Assembly: GCF_017591425.1 (NCBI RefSeq)
Contig: NW_024465369.1
Coordinates: 27,943,001 to 28,007,000 of the forward strand
Length of the DNA stretch: 64,000 bases
Origin: Ochotona curzoniae
Taxonomy: Eukaryota > Chordata > Mammalia > Lagomorpha > Ochotonidae
Reading direction: 5' to 3'
This document shows positions 12,106 to 23,955 of this stretch, piece after piece. Made by a program: the position numbers and the translations under genes. Each line of letters starts with the position of its first letter. Position 1 is the stretch's first letter. The notes below the pieces were generated by a model. That model ran no database searches. It saw nothing but the letters and a program-made list of their open reading frames with translations, and was not told the origin of the DNA.

Positions 12106-12795
12106 CTTCCTTCTATTTTTCAAAATAGTTTTCCTGTTGCTCTACTCCCCACTCCGTTCTCTTTTCCTGGGACTAAACAATTTACATTCACATTTACTCA
12201 TCTTTATTCATCCACCTCCAGCTCCAACTTCTGCTCCCATCCTTGTTTTAGTTTTTACTAGTTAACCTATGACCAAATACCATGGTTACATCTCAGCTAT
12301 ATGACAAATGTTTTTGAATAGAGTGATAAGAGGAAAAACAGCACAATATATATAAGATGTGACTATTAAGTATATTTAAACTTTGGGTATTCAAGCACCA
12401 TAGTATGTAGCACATAATCCTTTCCTCGAAGACTGATCTTCTAACATCATCTCCTTGGGAAGTAGGATTTTAGTACATGAACTGTAGGAAGACACAGGCA
12501 TTCAGACCATAGCTTTATGTCCTATAAATGTGAAAAATGTATACATTTCATATTAGGAGTACAGTCTCAAAAATAATTACTGCATTTAGGATCTGTAATA
12601 TCACTGCATGTGCACTGCATGTCCACTGCATTTGACAATGCAACAAAGCATCAAAGTTTTGAAACTAGGAAATACAAGACTTTGTCAGGTTCCAGAAATC
12701 TCTGACTTCTAATAAATATACATATACCCTATTATTTTTCAGATGCTAGAAAATTTGAATCAAACTCAGTCATATACTCTCAAAAAAAAAGCCCA

Positions 12796-13175
12796 CATAC
12801 TAGGGAGAATCAAGATGGCAGAATAGGGTAAGGACTTACATAAACAGAAGGAGAAACATTAGCCAGGGTGAAGAAGAGAGGGCACAGTCCAGAAAATAGG
12901 AGAAAACAGACTAATGGCAGAGGGGCACCTGACACTGATGGACATGGAAAAGCAGGGAAGACCACGGTGTGGTGTTGCAATGACCAGACATCCCAGCAGC
13001 ATTCATCCACCAGTGATCTGAACTGCACCAGTGGCCAGAACTTTACCAGCAACCAAGTAAGTAGGCGAGTTCACCATCCAGAGTGACCCCAGACAAAGAG
13101 CAGTCCACCCTCCTGATTTGCTTGATTTGGCCAGGAGCAGAGACAGAGCAGCAGATCCCAAACAGCCACTCCAGT
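12796..13175 (+). mobile_element. L1 5' UTR fragment lacking its 3' part
   Basis: Begins GAGAATCAAGATGGCAGA and runs parallel to the 5' UTR of the large L1 at 38711: shared 'agggtaaggactta', 'ggtgtggtgttg', 'gagcagcagatccca' blocks. It then diverges abruptly near 13175, with no ORF1. L1 copies normally lose the 5' end, so a copy keeping only the 5' end needs a later deletion or rearrangement. Confidence 0.75.
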
Positions 13176-14330
13176 AGCAGCAGATCTGCCCATGTTCTCC
13201 TCCCCACCTCCTATTTCCCCTCTTCCCCCTTCCATAAAAATACAGAATTCAGCTGCAATTCCACCACAGCACATTGAGTCATCATTTCCATGGCAGAGGA
13301 GGAGGTACCAGCCTCCCTTCATAGAGCCAAGTGGTTGTTCATTCCATGTCCAGCTCCCAGGCCAGACATGAAGGCAGTAGGTCATAGCTGTGTCACAGCC
13401 ACACGTGGTGGTTGTGGCCATGGCATCCTTCTCTCAGATTGCCCTATGAAGACAGGATTTACTAGTCAGAAGCCAGTCATGCAAATGTAGGGTTTGATGG
13501 CAGTGGTTTTTCTGTCCTCTCTTCTCACCATTTGTCTGTTTTGCCCATTCTCTGCTGAAAATTTCTCTCAATCATTTCACTGTGAATGTAGTTTTGTCTT
13601 TTCTTTTCTTTTTTCTGATCTCTTTCTGTGGCTGAGGTCAGTCTATGTTTTCACAATCTTGGATCTCACAAAAATATGGAGACAGAGATAACCTAATGCA
13701 GGAGGTTTCTCAGTGAAATATAACTATCCAAATCAAAGGAAAACATGAGGTCTATGGGGAGCACAATCAGGAAAGGTAGTCTGAGGTTGTTATCATCTTG
13801 AAAAACATCACTCTGATTAGATATGACTCTTGCTACTAGAAAGGTGTAGGTAGGATGGCCATGCTATGAATGAAAGGCTTAAGATCTCACTTCTCTTTGG
13901 TAGTATATATTGTATAATGTGTCTTTTGTGAAATAAGGTCTTTTTCTGCTCCATACACATAGGGAACTGATGTAGCTCTAGCAGAAAACTTTGAGGGGGC
14001 AATGTTGAACTGACAGAGAAAAGTGTCTTGTTCCCGTGGTCTGTTAACTCCTCCAAACAGCAGCTCTAAATCATTCTCTTTATTTCAGAGACTCAGTCCA
14101 AGTGGAATTTAAATTACAATGGTAAAATTTTCTGTTAACTTTACAAGTAAAATTACCAAGGGAAAGAACAGAGAACATGAACCTAATGGTGTAAAGACCA
14201 TTCTGTATATGAATGGTCACATTTAGAGCTTTGGTCACATTTAGAGCCAAAATGGCCTTAACGTAGGTTGCAGATTCCCTCTCTTGAGGCTGCTTTATGC
14301 AGTCCTCCTGGAAGACACCAAAGTGAGGCG
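13176..14330. other. Unique or unidentified sequence
   Basis: A pyrimidine-rich stretch follows the L1 fragment (13185-13240), with another T/C run near 13588-13615. Nothing else is identifiable, and 13176-13480 could be further diverged L1 leader. Confidence 0.35.
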
Positions 14331-14331
14331 C

Positions 14332-14744
14332 TGGATGCCCCACCAAAGATTGTGGGAGAAAGCGGACGATTGGGAGTCAACCAACCAATCCGTTTATTGA
14401 GTCTACTAGTAATGCTTCTATACAGGATGATAAACAGGAAGCCCAGAACACTAGTAACAGTAGCCTGGTTGGTGCCCCCACTCCTCACAGCCACCAACCA
14501 TTTTAAAGGTCAGTTTTACATACAACCTGCAAGCCTAACCTGACTGCAATAGCCCCTAATTGACTCCCTCATTTCCACACAGCAAGGTGAGTTGTCAGGC
14601 AGCCCCCTGCTGGTGCAGAGGGGGAAGGCACAGTGTACTACTGCACCCTCATGAGTTCCAGCACAGGGCAGAAAGGCCCAGATCCACAGACGACTACCCA
14701 CACTCTAGTCCGGGCAGACCTTCTCTTGTTCGCCGTAGTAGACA
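14332..14744 (-). mobile_element. LTR-like endogenous retrovirus remnant
   Basis: Read on the minus strand: a TGT start near 14744, a roughly 390-bp GC-richer body, an AATAAA poly(A) signal (14393-14398), a short downstream part ending in CCCACA, then TTTGGTGGGGCATCC (about 14335-14349), positioned where a tRNA primer-binding site would follow a 5' LTR. The layout suggests a gammaretrovirus-like (ERV1) LTR. I cannot match the primer site to a particular tRNA, and no viral gene is visible. Confidence 0.45.
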
Positions 14745-15750
14745 CTACTAATGACCTCTTGCCTCCAAAGTGGCGAGGCCATTTATTACTGTCTTTATAT
14801 AGTCAAGTAGAGAAGTAATTCTTGGAGCCTTTATTAGAAATTGCAATATAACAAAGACAAGGATGGTTTCATTATTTTATTTATCTGATCCTGTCTATTC
14901 ACTGAGGTTTCCTGGAACCACAGGAATTTGTGTTTATAACCCCTGATCACCATAATTATCATTCTATACTTATAAAGAAATTATTATCTGCACAGATTTA
15001 TTGAATGATCTAAGTTGACATAAATTCTTTAAATGTATGAACTTACAACAGACTGACTTTTACTAACCAGGCTGAAATAGATAGTAAAGTGAGGTTTTTG
15101 TCTTTTTCCAGGAAATAGTTTAGGGATTGTGTTTTGCCATGTATAAAATCTATTCAACCAATATCCGTGACATAGGACCTGAGTATTCCCTGTAGCTCTG
15201 CTGAACTGACTAGAAACATGATAAGGCATCTAAATTCTGCAGGTGTAGCCATTCCTAGCCGCCAATTTGATTTTTGATGGACAAAGAGCCCCAGGAAAGT
15301 AGATGCTTTTGTACATGAAGTAAAAGAAACCCGAAGCATGATCGACATCCCCTAGTCTGTATCCTCTGGGTGTGACAGCATGCAAGTGAGTGATCTATTT
15401 CATTCTGAACTCTGGCTCTGTTAATGACAGTGCACAATGTACTAGGACAAATCGAATAAATGTATTTGGCTCCTATTTTGACATTTCAAAACACTTAAAA
15501 CATATCTTCTTGTTCATCACAGTTATTTTGGATTTTTCATATAAGACCCTGCTAGAGTAAGAATTAAAGTAGCAATGAATCATTGTAGGGGTTTCAATGC
15601 TTTCTAACATTATGGGAAAAATAATTTCTGCCTGGATATGATAATGTGGTATGTGTAGCTAAAGAAAAATTACAGACCTTGAAAAGACTTTGAAACCTTG
15701 GCTATACATTCAGCGGTCAAATATTTAAATACTTCCCATTCCTGCTACAG

Positions 15751-15909
15751 GTACATGTGACAGCGCTGCAGCGATGAGTGGAATTTTAAAGGGGAAGTTT
15801 GGAAAAGTTGTCAGCTCCTCTGTGCAGGAATCAGATGATGAAGGTGTTAGCTGTGACAAGACCGAGTGTGTTGATAGTGTCACTTCACCCAATTCTAATC
15901 ACTTTTCCC
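15751..15909 (+). CDS. CSRNP3: CSRNP-family first coding exon (CSRNP3-like)
   Basis: Acceptor CCTGCTACAG ends at 15750, a 23-base 5' UTR follows, ATG is at 15774, and 45 codons plus one base run to 15909, followed by donor GTGAGT. The peptide begins MSGILKGKF, then SSSVQESDDE, then DSV, and ends SNHFS. CSRNP1-3 are nuclear, cysteine/serine-rich putative transcription activators. As I recall it, CSRNP3 starts MSGILKRKF, has ESDDEVSSS and ends this exon at HFT with the same split proline codon, so exon phase agrees. Oddities: about four residues are missing after KV, a basic residue is lost in KRKF, and the serine cluster is replaced. That is more change than I expect in a conserved gene, so this may be a decayed duplicate or a lineage-specific copy. 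The next exon (SSILKR...) is not seen in this window. Position and strand are firm; the symbol is an inference by similarity. Confidence 0.6.
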
Positions 15910-16720
15910 GTGAGTATCTGAAGTTGTGCTCTAAATCATGTTTTATAACAGACTCTTGGGAATTTTAGCTGTATCGACTGGCTTACATCTGCTTCAAGTT
16001 CTTCATCATCCCAGACATATTTATAAAATAGCATTTTGATTAATTAAATCTCAGCAGCATGCTTCTCTTTTCTGGATGGAATAAGTATAATGGAGGCAGA
16101 AATTTGTCTAAAGCAAAGCAAATAACCACTGCAAATGATCTAATGTCTGTCTTCAGCTTTCTGAAACAGATCCATATTTTGGAAAACGAATCAATTGAGT
16201 CACTTTGGACTTCTAATAGTAGTCAATGAGACGTAGAATGTTTTTAATCCTGAGTGAAACATAATCACTTTGTATGTAAGAAGATGCTTTTGTTTTTAAC
16301 AGAATGTGAATATGAAATCAAGGTCTTGAAATCAGTGAGATCTTTTATAGTGACTGGTACACAAGTAAAACTAGACTCACGGTCAGGTTCATGACCTAAT
16401 GAACAGGCAGTTTTCTTTAGGTGTACATATGCACACTTACATATATATGTACTTATATAAATATACACACGTACATACATACATATACTCTGGTCTTTTA
16501 AAAACTACAGAAATAATGAAATAGAGAAAACAATACAAATTTTAAAGGCAAGATTGTGCAATAACATAGAAAACTTACTGGCAGACAATGGGTTTTAGGG
16601 AGGATTAGCTTTGCTTGAGATTTTTTGCTTGAGATTTTGTTAACAGCTTTTCCCCCACCTTGCTTTTCATGGTTTTAACCTTGTGGAAGGCATTTTCGTT
16701 GCCTTTTAAAAAGAAATGTT
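15910..16720 (+). other. Intron following the CSRNP-like exon
   Basis: No exon or transposon recognised. A TA/TACA-rich tract lies at about 16439-16490. Confidence 0.4.
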
Positions 16721-16725
16721 TCTTT

Positions 16726-16738
16726 TTAAAAGATGCAT

Positions 16739-16769
<31 letters not shown>

Positions 16770-17062
16770 TTTTAGAAAGATTTACACACACAGAGAGAGG
16801 ATCCAATGGTTCACTCCCCAAGTAGCCAAACCACTGGAGCTGAACTGATCTGAAGCCAGGAGCCAGGGGCCAGGAGCTTCTTCTGGGTCTCCCACTTTGG
16901 GTTCAGAGTCTCATGGCTTTGGGCCATCCTTGACTGCATTCCCAGGCTATAAGCAGGGAGCTGGATGACAAGTAGAGCAATCGGGCTATGAACTGGCATC
17001 CATATAGGATCCAGGCATAAGCAAGGAGAGGACTTCAGCCACTAAGCTACTACGCTGAGCCC
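16726..17062 (-). mobile_element. C-SINE with TTTA-repeat tail
   Basis: A full-length minus-strand copy whose A-rich tail has expanded into a pure TTTA microsatellite at about 16738-16772. Head and body blocks are intact but diverged, for example 'gaagccaggagccaggggcc'. Confidence 0.85.
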
Positions 17063-17330
17063 CTTTTCTTTTCTTTTTCTTATTTCCTTTCTTTTTCTTT
17101 TTTTTAGTAGATATCTACTTTTGAACATATACAAACATACCCAGCTGAGTAGAGATAGCCATCAAAACTTGATGAATTACACAGAGATTAGACTGAACCC
17201 ATATCATTTTCTAAAACAAGGTTCTTTCCTTTTATATCTTACTGTCATCAGTGCCTAGAAGCCTTTGATAATGCCTAGAGTTCTTTAATGAATAAAGGGT
17301 ACAATTTCAGATATTTGTTATTTTTTAAAA

Positions 17331-17480
17331 GATTCATTTATTTTTTTAATGGAAAGACATATTTCCAAAGAGGAGAGACAGAGGGCAGATCTTTCATCTG
17401 CTGGTTTCCTCCCCAAGTAGCTGCAATGGCCGGAGCTGAGCTGATCTGAACCCGGGAACCAGGAGCCTCTTGTGGGTCTC
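17331..17480 (-). mobile_element. C-SINE, 3' half of a split copy
   Basis: The tail and TCTCC-side body of a minus-strand SINE ending abruptly at 'tgtgggtctc'. The rest of the same copy resumes at about 17774 with 'acacatgggtacagggtccc', exactly where the consensus continues. Confidence 0.8.
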
Positions 17481-17773
17481 ATCTCAGCGTTTAAATGCTG
17501 CCAGCAGGCCCCGAGATCATCTAGGGTGAGGCAATGGTAAGAATCTCTGTAGACAAGCTGGTGAGGAATGTGTACTTTATTATGCACCGATTACAGCTTT
17601 CAACCTTCCAGTCATATCAGAAGTCATGTCCTACATATATTCTCCTTGACCTTCTAGTTATGTCAGAGGTTACTTTCCCCATGTAGACCTAGGAGCTGTG
17701 CCTCAGGTCATGGGGAGCTAAGCTCTAAGGCATGCCCACCAGGTAGCAGGCAGACTCAGGTGCGTTTGCCATA
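17481..17773 (-). mobile_element. LTR-like insert inside a C-SINE
   Basis: A 293-bp segment interrupts the SINE. Short flanking repeats GTCTC and GTCTT fit a 5-bp target duplication. On the minus strand it has an AATAAA signal (17576-17581) followed by roughly 95 bases, a plausible solo-LTR layout. Its ends do not show clean TG...CA, so class and boundaries are uncertain. Confidence 0.4.
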
Positions 17774-17930
17774 GTCTTACACATGGGTACAGGGTCCCAA
17801 GGCTTTGGGAGATCCTGTACTGCTTTCCCAGGTCACAAGCAGGGAACTTGATGAGAAGTGCAGCAGCCGGGATCCAGGGACTTGTAAGGGGAGCATTAAT
17901 TAACTGAGCCATGGTGTCAGGCCTCAGACA
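17774..17930 (-). mobile_element. C-SINE, 5' half of a split copy
   Basis: Head-side half of the SINE interrupted at 17481. It holds 'agggtcccaaggctttggga', 'tgctttcccaggtcacaagc' and a diverged tRNA-like head with 'aactgagccatggtgtcaggc'. Confidence 0.75.
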
Positions 17931-19030
17931 TCTCTTACAAGCTGGAAATAGTGAATAGTGCATATTTTTACTTTGGAAATAACAATGGAACATATTCATG
18001 TTGAAGATGCCCAATACCCTCTATTAATACTCTTTCTGTGTACTTTGGAGAGTTCTCCTTTTCCAAGTTCTCGAGCACTGCAGGAGCTGCCCAGTGTTTC
18101 TCCATCACTTTCCCTTTAACAATTCTGGAAAAATGTCATCAATATAAGATCACGTTTCTACCTCATCCATTAGAACAGTGCAACATTTTCCATGCCCGTG
18201 ATTTCCTTTTTAACATTGCCAGCATGGTTATGACCTCTTTGGTGTCCATGCCTCTCCTAAAGTTACAAATTGGCTCTTGCCTGGAGAAATCAATTGCAGG
18301 ACTTCTCTATGCAAGATGCTTATTGTTTGCTATAGCTTGTCAGTTCACAAAGTCCCTGTCATGCTCGTTTAGGCAACATCAGGTCTCACAATTGTGACTT
18401 ACTTTTCAGATGAACGTGACATTCTTGGGGTTTGGAAGAGGGAAGTTAAAAATTATCTATTAGGCCATTGTTCTGAGCACCAGAGTAGTTTCCCAGAAGG
18501 AAAAAGTCCCATCAGAGAGGAGTTTCGTTTTGTCATAACTGTTTTGATATGTGGTTATAGCTATTCAGTTTCCCCCTTGCTTCAGTTTATAGAGCAGAAG
18601 ACATTTCCAGTGTGGTCAGAGGAGTAGTTTTAGACTATAACAATAAACACCATTGCACAGTTTGATGAATGCTTTTCAGCAGTACTCTTAATTAATATAT
18701 TTTGTAAATTTCCAAGCAATTTTAAGGAAACATTGCTGCGTGTAAATGGTAATATACATCGTTGAACAACTGGTATCTGAGTAAGTGATCAGAACCATGA
18801 TTGGGAATAACAGTGAGGAAGAAGAATAAACAGAAAGACATAGCAAATGTGATCTGCAAGCACTTTCTCTTACTCTGGGGGTATTCTAAAAATGTCCCTG
18901 TCCATTTCTTTAAGACTACCTTGTGTTCTGTTTATATCAGAATAAGCAAAAACAAACAAAAAATAAAAACCAACAGGAGTCAAACTTCAACCTATGATCA
19001 AGAAATGATACAACTAATATAATCTTTGAC
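17931..19030. other. Unidentified intronic sequence
   Basis: Contains an open stretch of about 119 codons near 18038 with no recognisable domain, probably chance. No repeat family identified. Confidence 0.35.
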
Positions 19031-19035
19031 AACCT

Positions 19036-19112
19036 CCAGGCAGATTCTCTTGCTTTATACATGAGGAAAGTAAGGCCCAGGGAGAGTAACTGGACAAGAA
19101 TCAAATTGTGGC
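19036..19112 (+). mobile_element. MIR fragment
   Basis: The core reads 'tatacatgaggaaagtaaggcccagggagagtaactgg', the classic MIR 'gatgaggaaactgaggc...gag...gttaagtgactt' block with modest divergence. Confidence 0.65.
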
Positions 19113-19707
19113 CCACTTGCTATGGCCCACACCACATAGGGGTCTAGAGTCTGTCTAGTAGGCAATACAGCTGCCTTATGAATCAATTACAGGACTGATT
19201 ACTAGATAAACCCAAGTCATCAAGTAAAAATAAGCTGTTTCTTCTACCTCAGTTCCTCTTAGGAAAAGAATAATGTTATGTTTGGGTGAAGATAATTGTT
19301 GCCTCATTTTTTCCCACCTTTTTGGGTTCATTTCAGTTGGTTTATAATGAAAATGCTAGCATGTCCTGGCTGTAGAATACTGCCAATGATGAACTTTTGA
19401 ACAAATTTTGTGAGCTAAATAAAACAGAAGGTAGAAGATTCAATCTGAATGAGAAAGAACGTTTCATTTTCCTTTCCTATAAGTAATTGACAAGACAGAC
19501 TGGTGAGACTTCTATTGCATGTCACTGACATTGATGGAAATATCTTAGGGCAAACATGTTGTTTTACATTTACATGAAAGAAATTGGTTTGTATTGATGA
19601 CATAATGCTACTTATGATACTGTGAAAATGTTACAATGAAAAGCAGGTGTGATGAATCCTTAATGACAGGCAACAAAGTGAGATTATTCGTTTTACCTTG
19701 ACTTTTG

Positions 19708-19838
19708 GCTTCAGAGCGGCTCATCTCTGGCCATTGTGGTCACTTGGGGAGCTAACCAGTGGATGGAGGATCTTCCTCTCTGACTCTCCTCTTCTCTGTA
19801 TATCTCCCTTTCCAATAAAAAAAATCTTCAAAAATTTT
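19708..19838 (+). mobile_element. C-SINE 3' fragment
   Basis: Only the 3' part remains: the 'cacttggggagctaaccagtgg' block, the TCTCCTCTTCTCTGTATATC block and the AATAAA-containing tail. The tRNA-like head is absent. Confidence 0.8.
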
Positions 19839-21050
19839 ATATAAAAAAATAAACCCTTTGTACTTTCCATTTACTTGACTCTGTCATAAAGAGATAATAC
19901 CATTCCACCCTCTGGACTTCAGGGGTTTACATAACTTGTTCAATAGTTCAAGACTACGGAAACCCACTTTCCTTTCATTTCACTGAGTTCCAGCTGAAAG
20001 CAGTGATTCTATTCCATTTTATTGACTAGTTACGGATTTTGTTTACATTGTCAAGTCATTTAAATTTGACTTTTTCTTCAAAAACAGAATTGAATTGAAT
20101 CACAGCTAAGATTTCATTTATATATCTATATTTACCCATAAAAATAGACAATGGATCTAGAAAAACAGCAATTATATTTGCTACCCATGATAACAAGCTA
20201 AGTAAAAGGTAATTTAGTGGTAATAATGGCACTATCAGCATTTGAAGGATAAGGTTTAATTAGCATGAGATTTGAAATGCACCCCAGAAAATATCCTAAA
20301 TTCCCACATGTATGATTCATTCAAGATGCTCCTAGGTAGAATTGATATTGTCATCCTGGTTTAAAAATGCACAGGAATTAAAGATGTTGTCTTTATAAAA
20401 ACATTTGCATTTAACAGAATGATTTCCTTACAAATAACTCTTAGTATGTTTACATTTTATAAACCTCTTGATAAACAATGAAATCTTTTTGAGGATCATC
20501 TAGGTATGGTCTAGATAAAAACAAATGATTTACCTAGCTGCAAAATATAGTGGCTTGAAACAGATCCAAATGAATTTAAACAATTACAATTTTTCTCACC
20601 ATCATCAGAGTACCATGATCTTCTCACTTTGATTTGAATACCAGAAATTGGCTTTACCCTCTTTGTGCATGATGATGAGGATGAAACCAGCGCCTGAACC
20701 AAATGTCTTTGTGTTTCCCAAAGGCAATCATGCTTTCTGACAGGTTTTGAGACGTGTATTTGTGTGCATGTGACCAAAAACAGAAAAATTTAGCCTGTTC
20801 CTGCTTTAAAGCCAGTTGGTGTGATGGATGTGACTTCCAAATAGGCAGCCATATTTAACCCTTTCACTCTGGAAAGGAAATTGTTTCATGTCAGAAGTGT
20901 TCATTATTTGTTTGGTCAACAAGTTATTGTATTGTATTGGTTTTTTTTCTTTTAATTCAACTATAAGCATCTGGAACAAGTTAGAATGCTTAAATAAGTT
21001 TCTATTTCATTCCTCTGTTAGCTAGATTAGGGTTGAAAGTGCAATTTCTT
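19839..21050. other. Unique intronic sequence
   Basis: No identifiable feature apart from a short T-rich run near 20940. Confidence 0.4.
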
Positions 21051-21370
21051 TTTAATATTTATTTATTTTTATTGGAAAGCCAGATATACAGAGGAGGAGA
21101 GACAGAGAGGAAGATCTTCCGTCTAATGGTTCACTCCCCAAGTGCGTGCAATGGCCAGTGCTGAGGCAATCCAAAGCCAGGAGCCAGGAGCTCTTCTGGG
21201 TCTCCCACATGGCTGCAGGGTCCCACTTGGGCCATCCTCAAGTGCTGTCTCAGGCAACAAGCAGGGAGCTGGATGGGAAGCAGGGCCGCTGGGATTAGAA
21301 CCAGTGACCATGTGGGATCCTGGCACGTGCAATGTGAGGACTTTAACCACTATGCTATTGTGCCGGGCCC
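21051..21370 (-). mobile_element. C-SINE, young, full length
   Basis: Complete copy ending in the head complement GCCGGGCCC and flanked by a 16-bp duplication with one mismatch: GAAAGTGCAATTTCTT at 21035-21050 and GAAAGTGCAATTTTTT at 21371-21386. Confidence 0.9.
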
Positions 21371-21386
21371 GAAAGTGCAATTTTTT

Positions 21387-22803
21387 AAGACCATAAAGAA
21401 AGAGCAAGTAATAAAGAAGGTAAATGGTTGCCTAGAATCAAAGACCAACACATAAAATTTTGGAAAGGCAAATTCTCTGAGTGATATCTAAGTTTTGGGT
21501 ATGAAGCTATACATACAGAGCTGTACTTGGAATGGACTCTCTTATGTTTACTTTTATCTTGTCTTAGAAACATCACAATAATGAGGCAGTAGTAAAGATT
21601 GATTTATATTATTGTAATCCTAACAAGTTGATTAAGTTTGATGAACTTTGATTAATGTAAGGAAATGTTAAGTCACTTTAAGATTCTTGACAGATTCCTG
21701 TAATAGTCTTAAGTAGAATCACCACCACCACCAACAAAAAAACCCTCAAAATATAAAATTCAAAACACTTTGCAAAGCACTTGCACTTTGTAAAGATAGT
21801 GAAGATTGCTAGACAGATTGCTAAAAGTACAAAACATTTATGCATTGATTCCTGTTATTTGCGATAAGACCAGGAGCTTCTGTGATAGGTCTTGTTAATT
21901 GTGACATATGGAGGAAGAAATGCATGAAATCGTACATATTTCATTAATGTCATTGGGAATATTGTGTTATGGAGAATGCACATATTTTAGTTTTGAACCA
22001 AATTAATTGTCTTTCACATACTTACAACTAAAGAATACTTATTATGCTTCACCTTAAAATTGCTCCAATAGCAACTGTTATGTTTTTGAAAATATAGCTT
22101 AAATCTTAATTTGTGGAATGCAGCCCATTTTCGAGAACCTGGTTTGGAAGCAATAACAATGTAGATTTAGAATATCATTATTTGATTTCAGCATAGCCAG
22201 TCCTACTTCATTATGCTATCACAGATGTCTTTTTTTTTTTTTTGCATATTAGACCTGACTCCATTCTTTGCTATTTTTCATTTTAGCCTGGGGATAATGC
22301 TACATACTTTGCATAAATACATTTGTGTGTATATCTGTGTGTGTGTACGTACTTTTGCTGACATGTATTTCAAGAACTGTTAGCAAAGGAACTATTGATT
22401 AGGATGACTATTATGGTTATCAATAATTACTTCCTGGCTTTGTTCTAGTCCAGTCCTGCATGTTGAGGGCATTGCACCTGTAAATTAATGTGTGCGGCCT
22501 CTCTGTCTCTTTTTTCTGTGTGTCTGTCTGTTTTTCCCTCCAGTAAATAAATGAAAACTTATAACTTAAGCTTGGAGTTTAGGAGTTGGGTGATAGTTGC
22601 CTTACTCCCTCCTCTGTGCAAAACAAATAAACTACTTTCTTCTGTCAAAAGAAGGAGAAAAAGAAAGAAAAAAGAAAGGAAGGAGAGAAGAGAAAGGAAA
22701 GCAGAAGAGAAAAAGAGTTCAAGAAAAAGAAACTTTAAGGTTAATTAAAAACAAAACAAAATCAGCATGAAATATAACTTTCTAATGTTATACTTTAGTA
22801 TAA
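21387..22803. other. Intronic sequence with low-complexity tracts
   Basis: Holds a poly-T run (about 22231-22244), a short TG-rich tract (22323-22350) and a polypurine A/G tract at 22648-22738. The polypurine tract accounts for a lysine/arginine-rich open frame that is not a gene. Confidence 0.5.
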
Positions 22804-22918
22804 GGGGTCTTCAAAAAGTTCATCCAAAAATGTCTATTCTTTTCACAGATTTCAAAAACTTTTACACCAAGTAAATTTATGCTTTAATTTCATTTCCCGT
22901 ACACTTTTTAAATTTGCC
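22804..22918. mobile_element. MITE-like inverted-repeat element, copy 1
   Basis: Left end GGGGTCTTCAAAAAGTTCAT; right end roughly its inverted complement (CATTTCCCGTACACTTTTTAAATTT). About 115 bp, no coding capacity. The same layout recurs at 31563 and 38039. Such short palindromic families in mammals are usually non-autonomous DNA transposons; I cannot name the family with certainty. Confidence 0.55.
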
Positions 22919-23668
22919 TGATACTAATTACAATGGCATGAAGTACGTAGAAAGTGATAGAAATTGAGATTCGGTTTAAATGCAACTTATCTACACTGAT
23001 TGCCATTAAAACTAGTTTTATTAAACTAATGCCTTGTCTTTAGTACCTCTCATGACTAATGGATATATAAATTCTTCACATGTATCAAGAGTTCATTAAG
23101 ATCCCATTCATAAAAGTATTAATGGAGCAAAGTGAGAATTAAAAATGGCATTGAAATGTATCATGCACAGAGTGAAGAGTGTGATTTTGTCATGTGAAAT
23201 TTATGCTCTAGTTGAGAAATTCAGACTAATACATACTAAACTGCTGAGAAATATAATTTTCAACTGCTGTACTTCGTATAGACTGGGGAAAAGTTCATTC
23301 TCACAAACTGAGACTTAGACCTGTAAAAAGTACATCATTAAGTGGACAGGAAGTTGTCTCTAACACTCTTGTATTCAACAGGTTGGATTTCAAGGATCAT
23401 CACAGTGTGTGAACTGTATGGTTGTTTGTGCTAAGATACAGTCCTTGTGCTGCTGCAGTTTGCTGCCTTCCTAACTTTCATGCCTACTGACTTACAGGTG
23501 GATTCAGCAAATAAAGGCTCTGCCAGGACAATGGATGGCAGGGGGATTCTTCTTGCAAATTCCCTCTCACCCAACCATGCCTTGGGGAGGATTCCCAGTG
23601 GCTGTGTCTAGAGAGAGTCAGACATAGCAGAACAGTACTAACCTCGGGGTTTATACACACACATATGT
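22919..23668. other. Unique intronic sequence
   Basis: No exon or repeat recognised. Confidence 0.35.
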
Positions 23669-23670
23669 AT

Positions 23671-23955
23671 TAAGATTTATTAACTTTTTTATTGGAAAGT
23701 CAAATTTACAGGGAGAAGAAAGATCTTCTGCTGGCAGACTCCCCAAGTGGCTTCAGTTGCCAGAACTGAGCTAATGCAAAGCCAGGAGCCAGGAGCTTCT
23801 TCCAGGTCTCATACATGGGTGCAAGGTCCCAAGGCTTTGGGCTGTCTTTAACTGCTTTCACAGGCCACAAGCAGGGAGCTGGATGTGAAATGGAGTAGCT
23901 GGGATATAAACCAATGCCCATATGAGATGCTGGTAGATGCATGTCCCTAACCTCA
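23671..23955 (-). mobile_element. C-SINE, diverged
   Basis: Minus-strand copy from 'aagatttattaactttttta' through 'gaagccaggagcttct'-type body blocks. The head is decayed ('gcatgtccctaacctcag'). Confidence 0.8.

Noticed and set aside
18038..18397. A 119-codon open frame
   Set aside because: No recognised motif, no splice context, and nothing around it supports a gene.
22551..22748. A Lys/Arg/Glu-rich open frame resembling a basic nuclear protein
   Set aside because: It is a translation of a polypurine tract.
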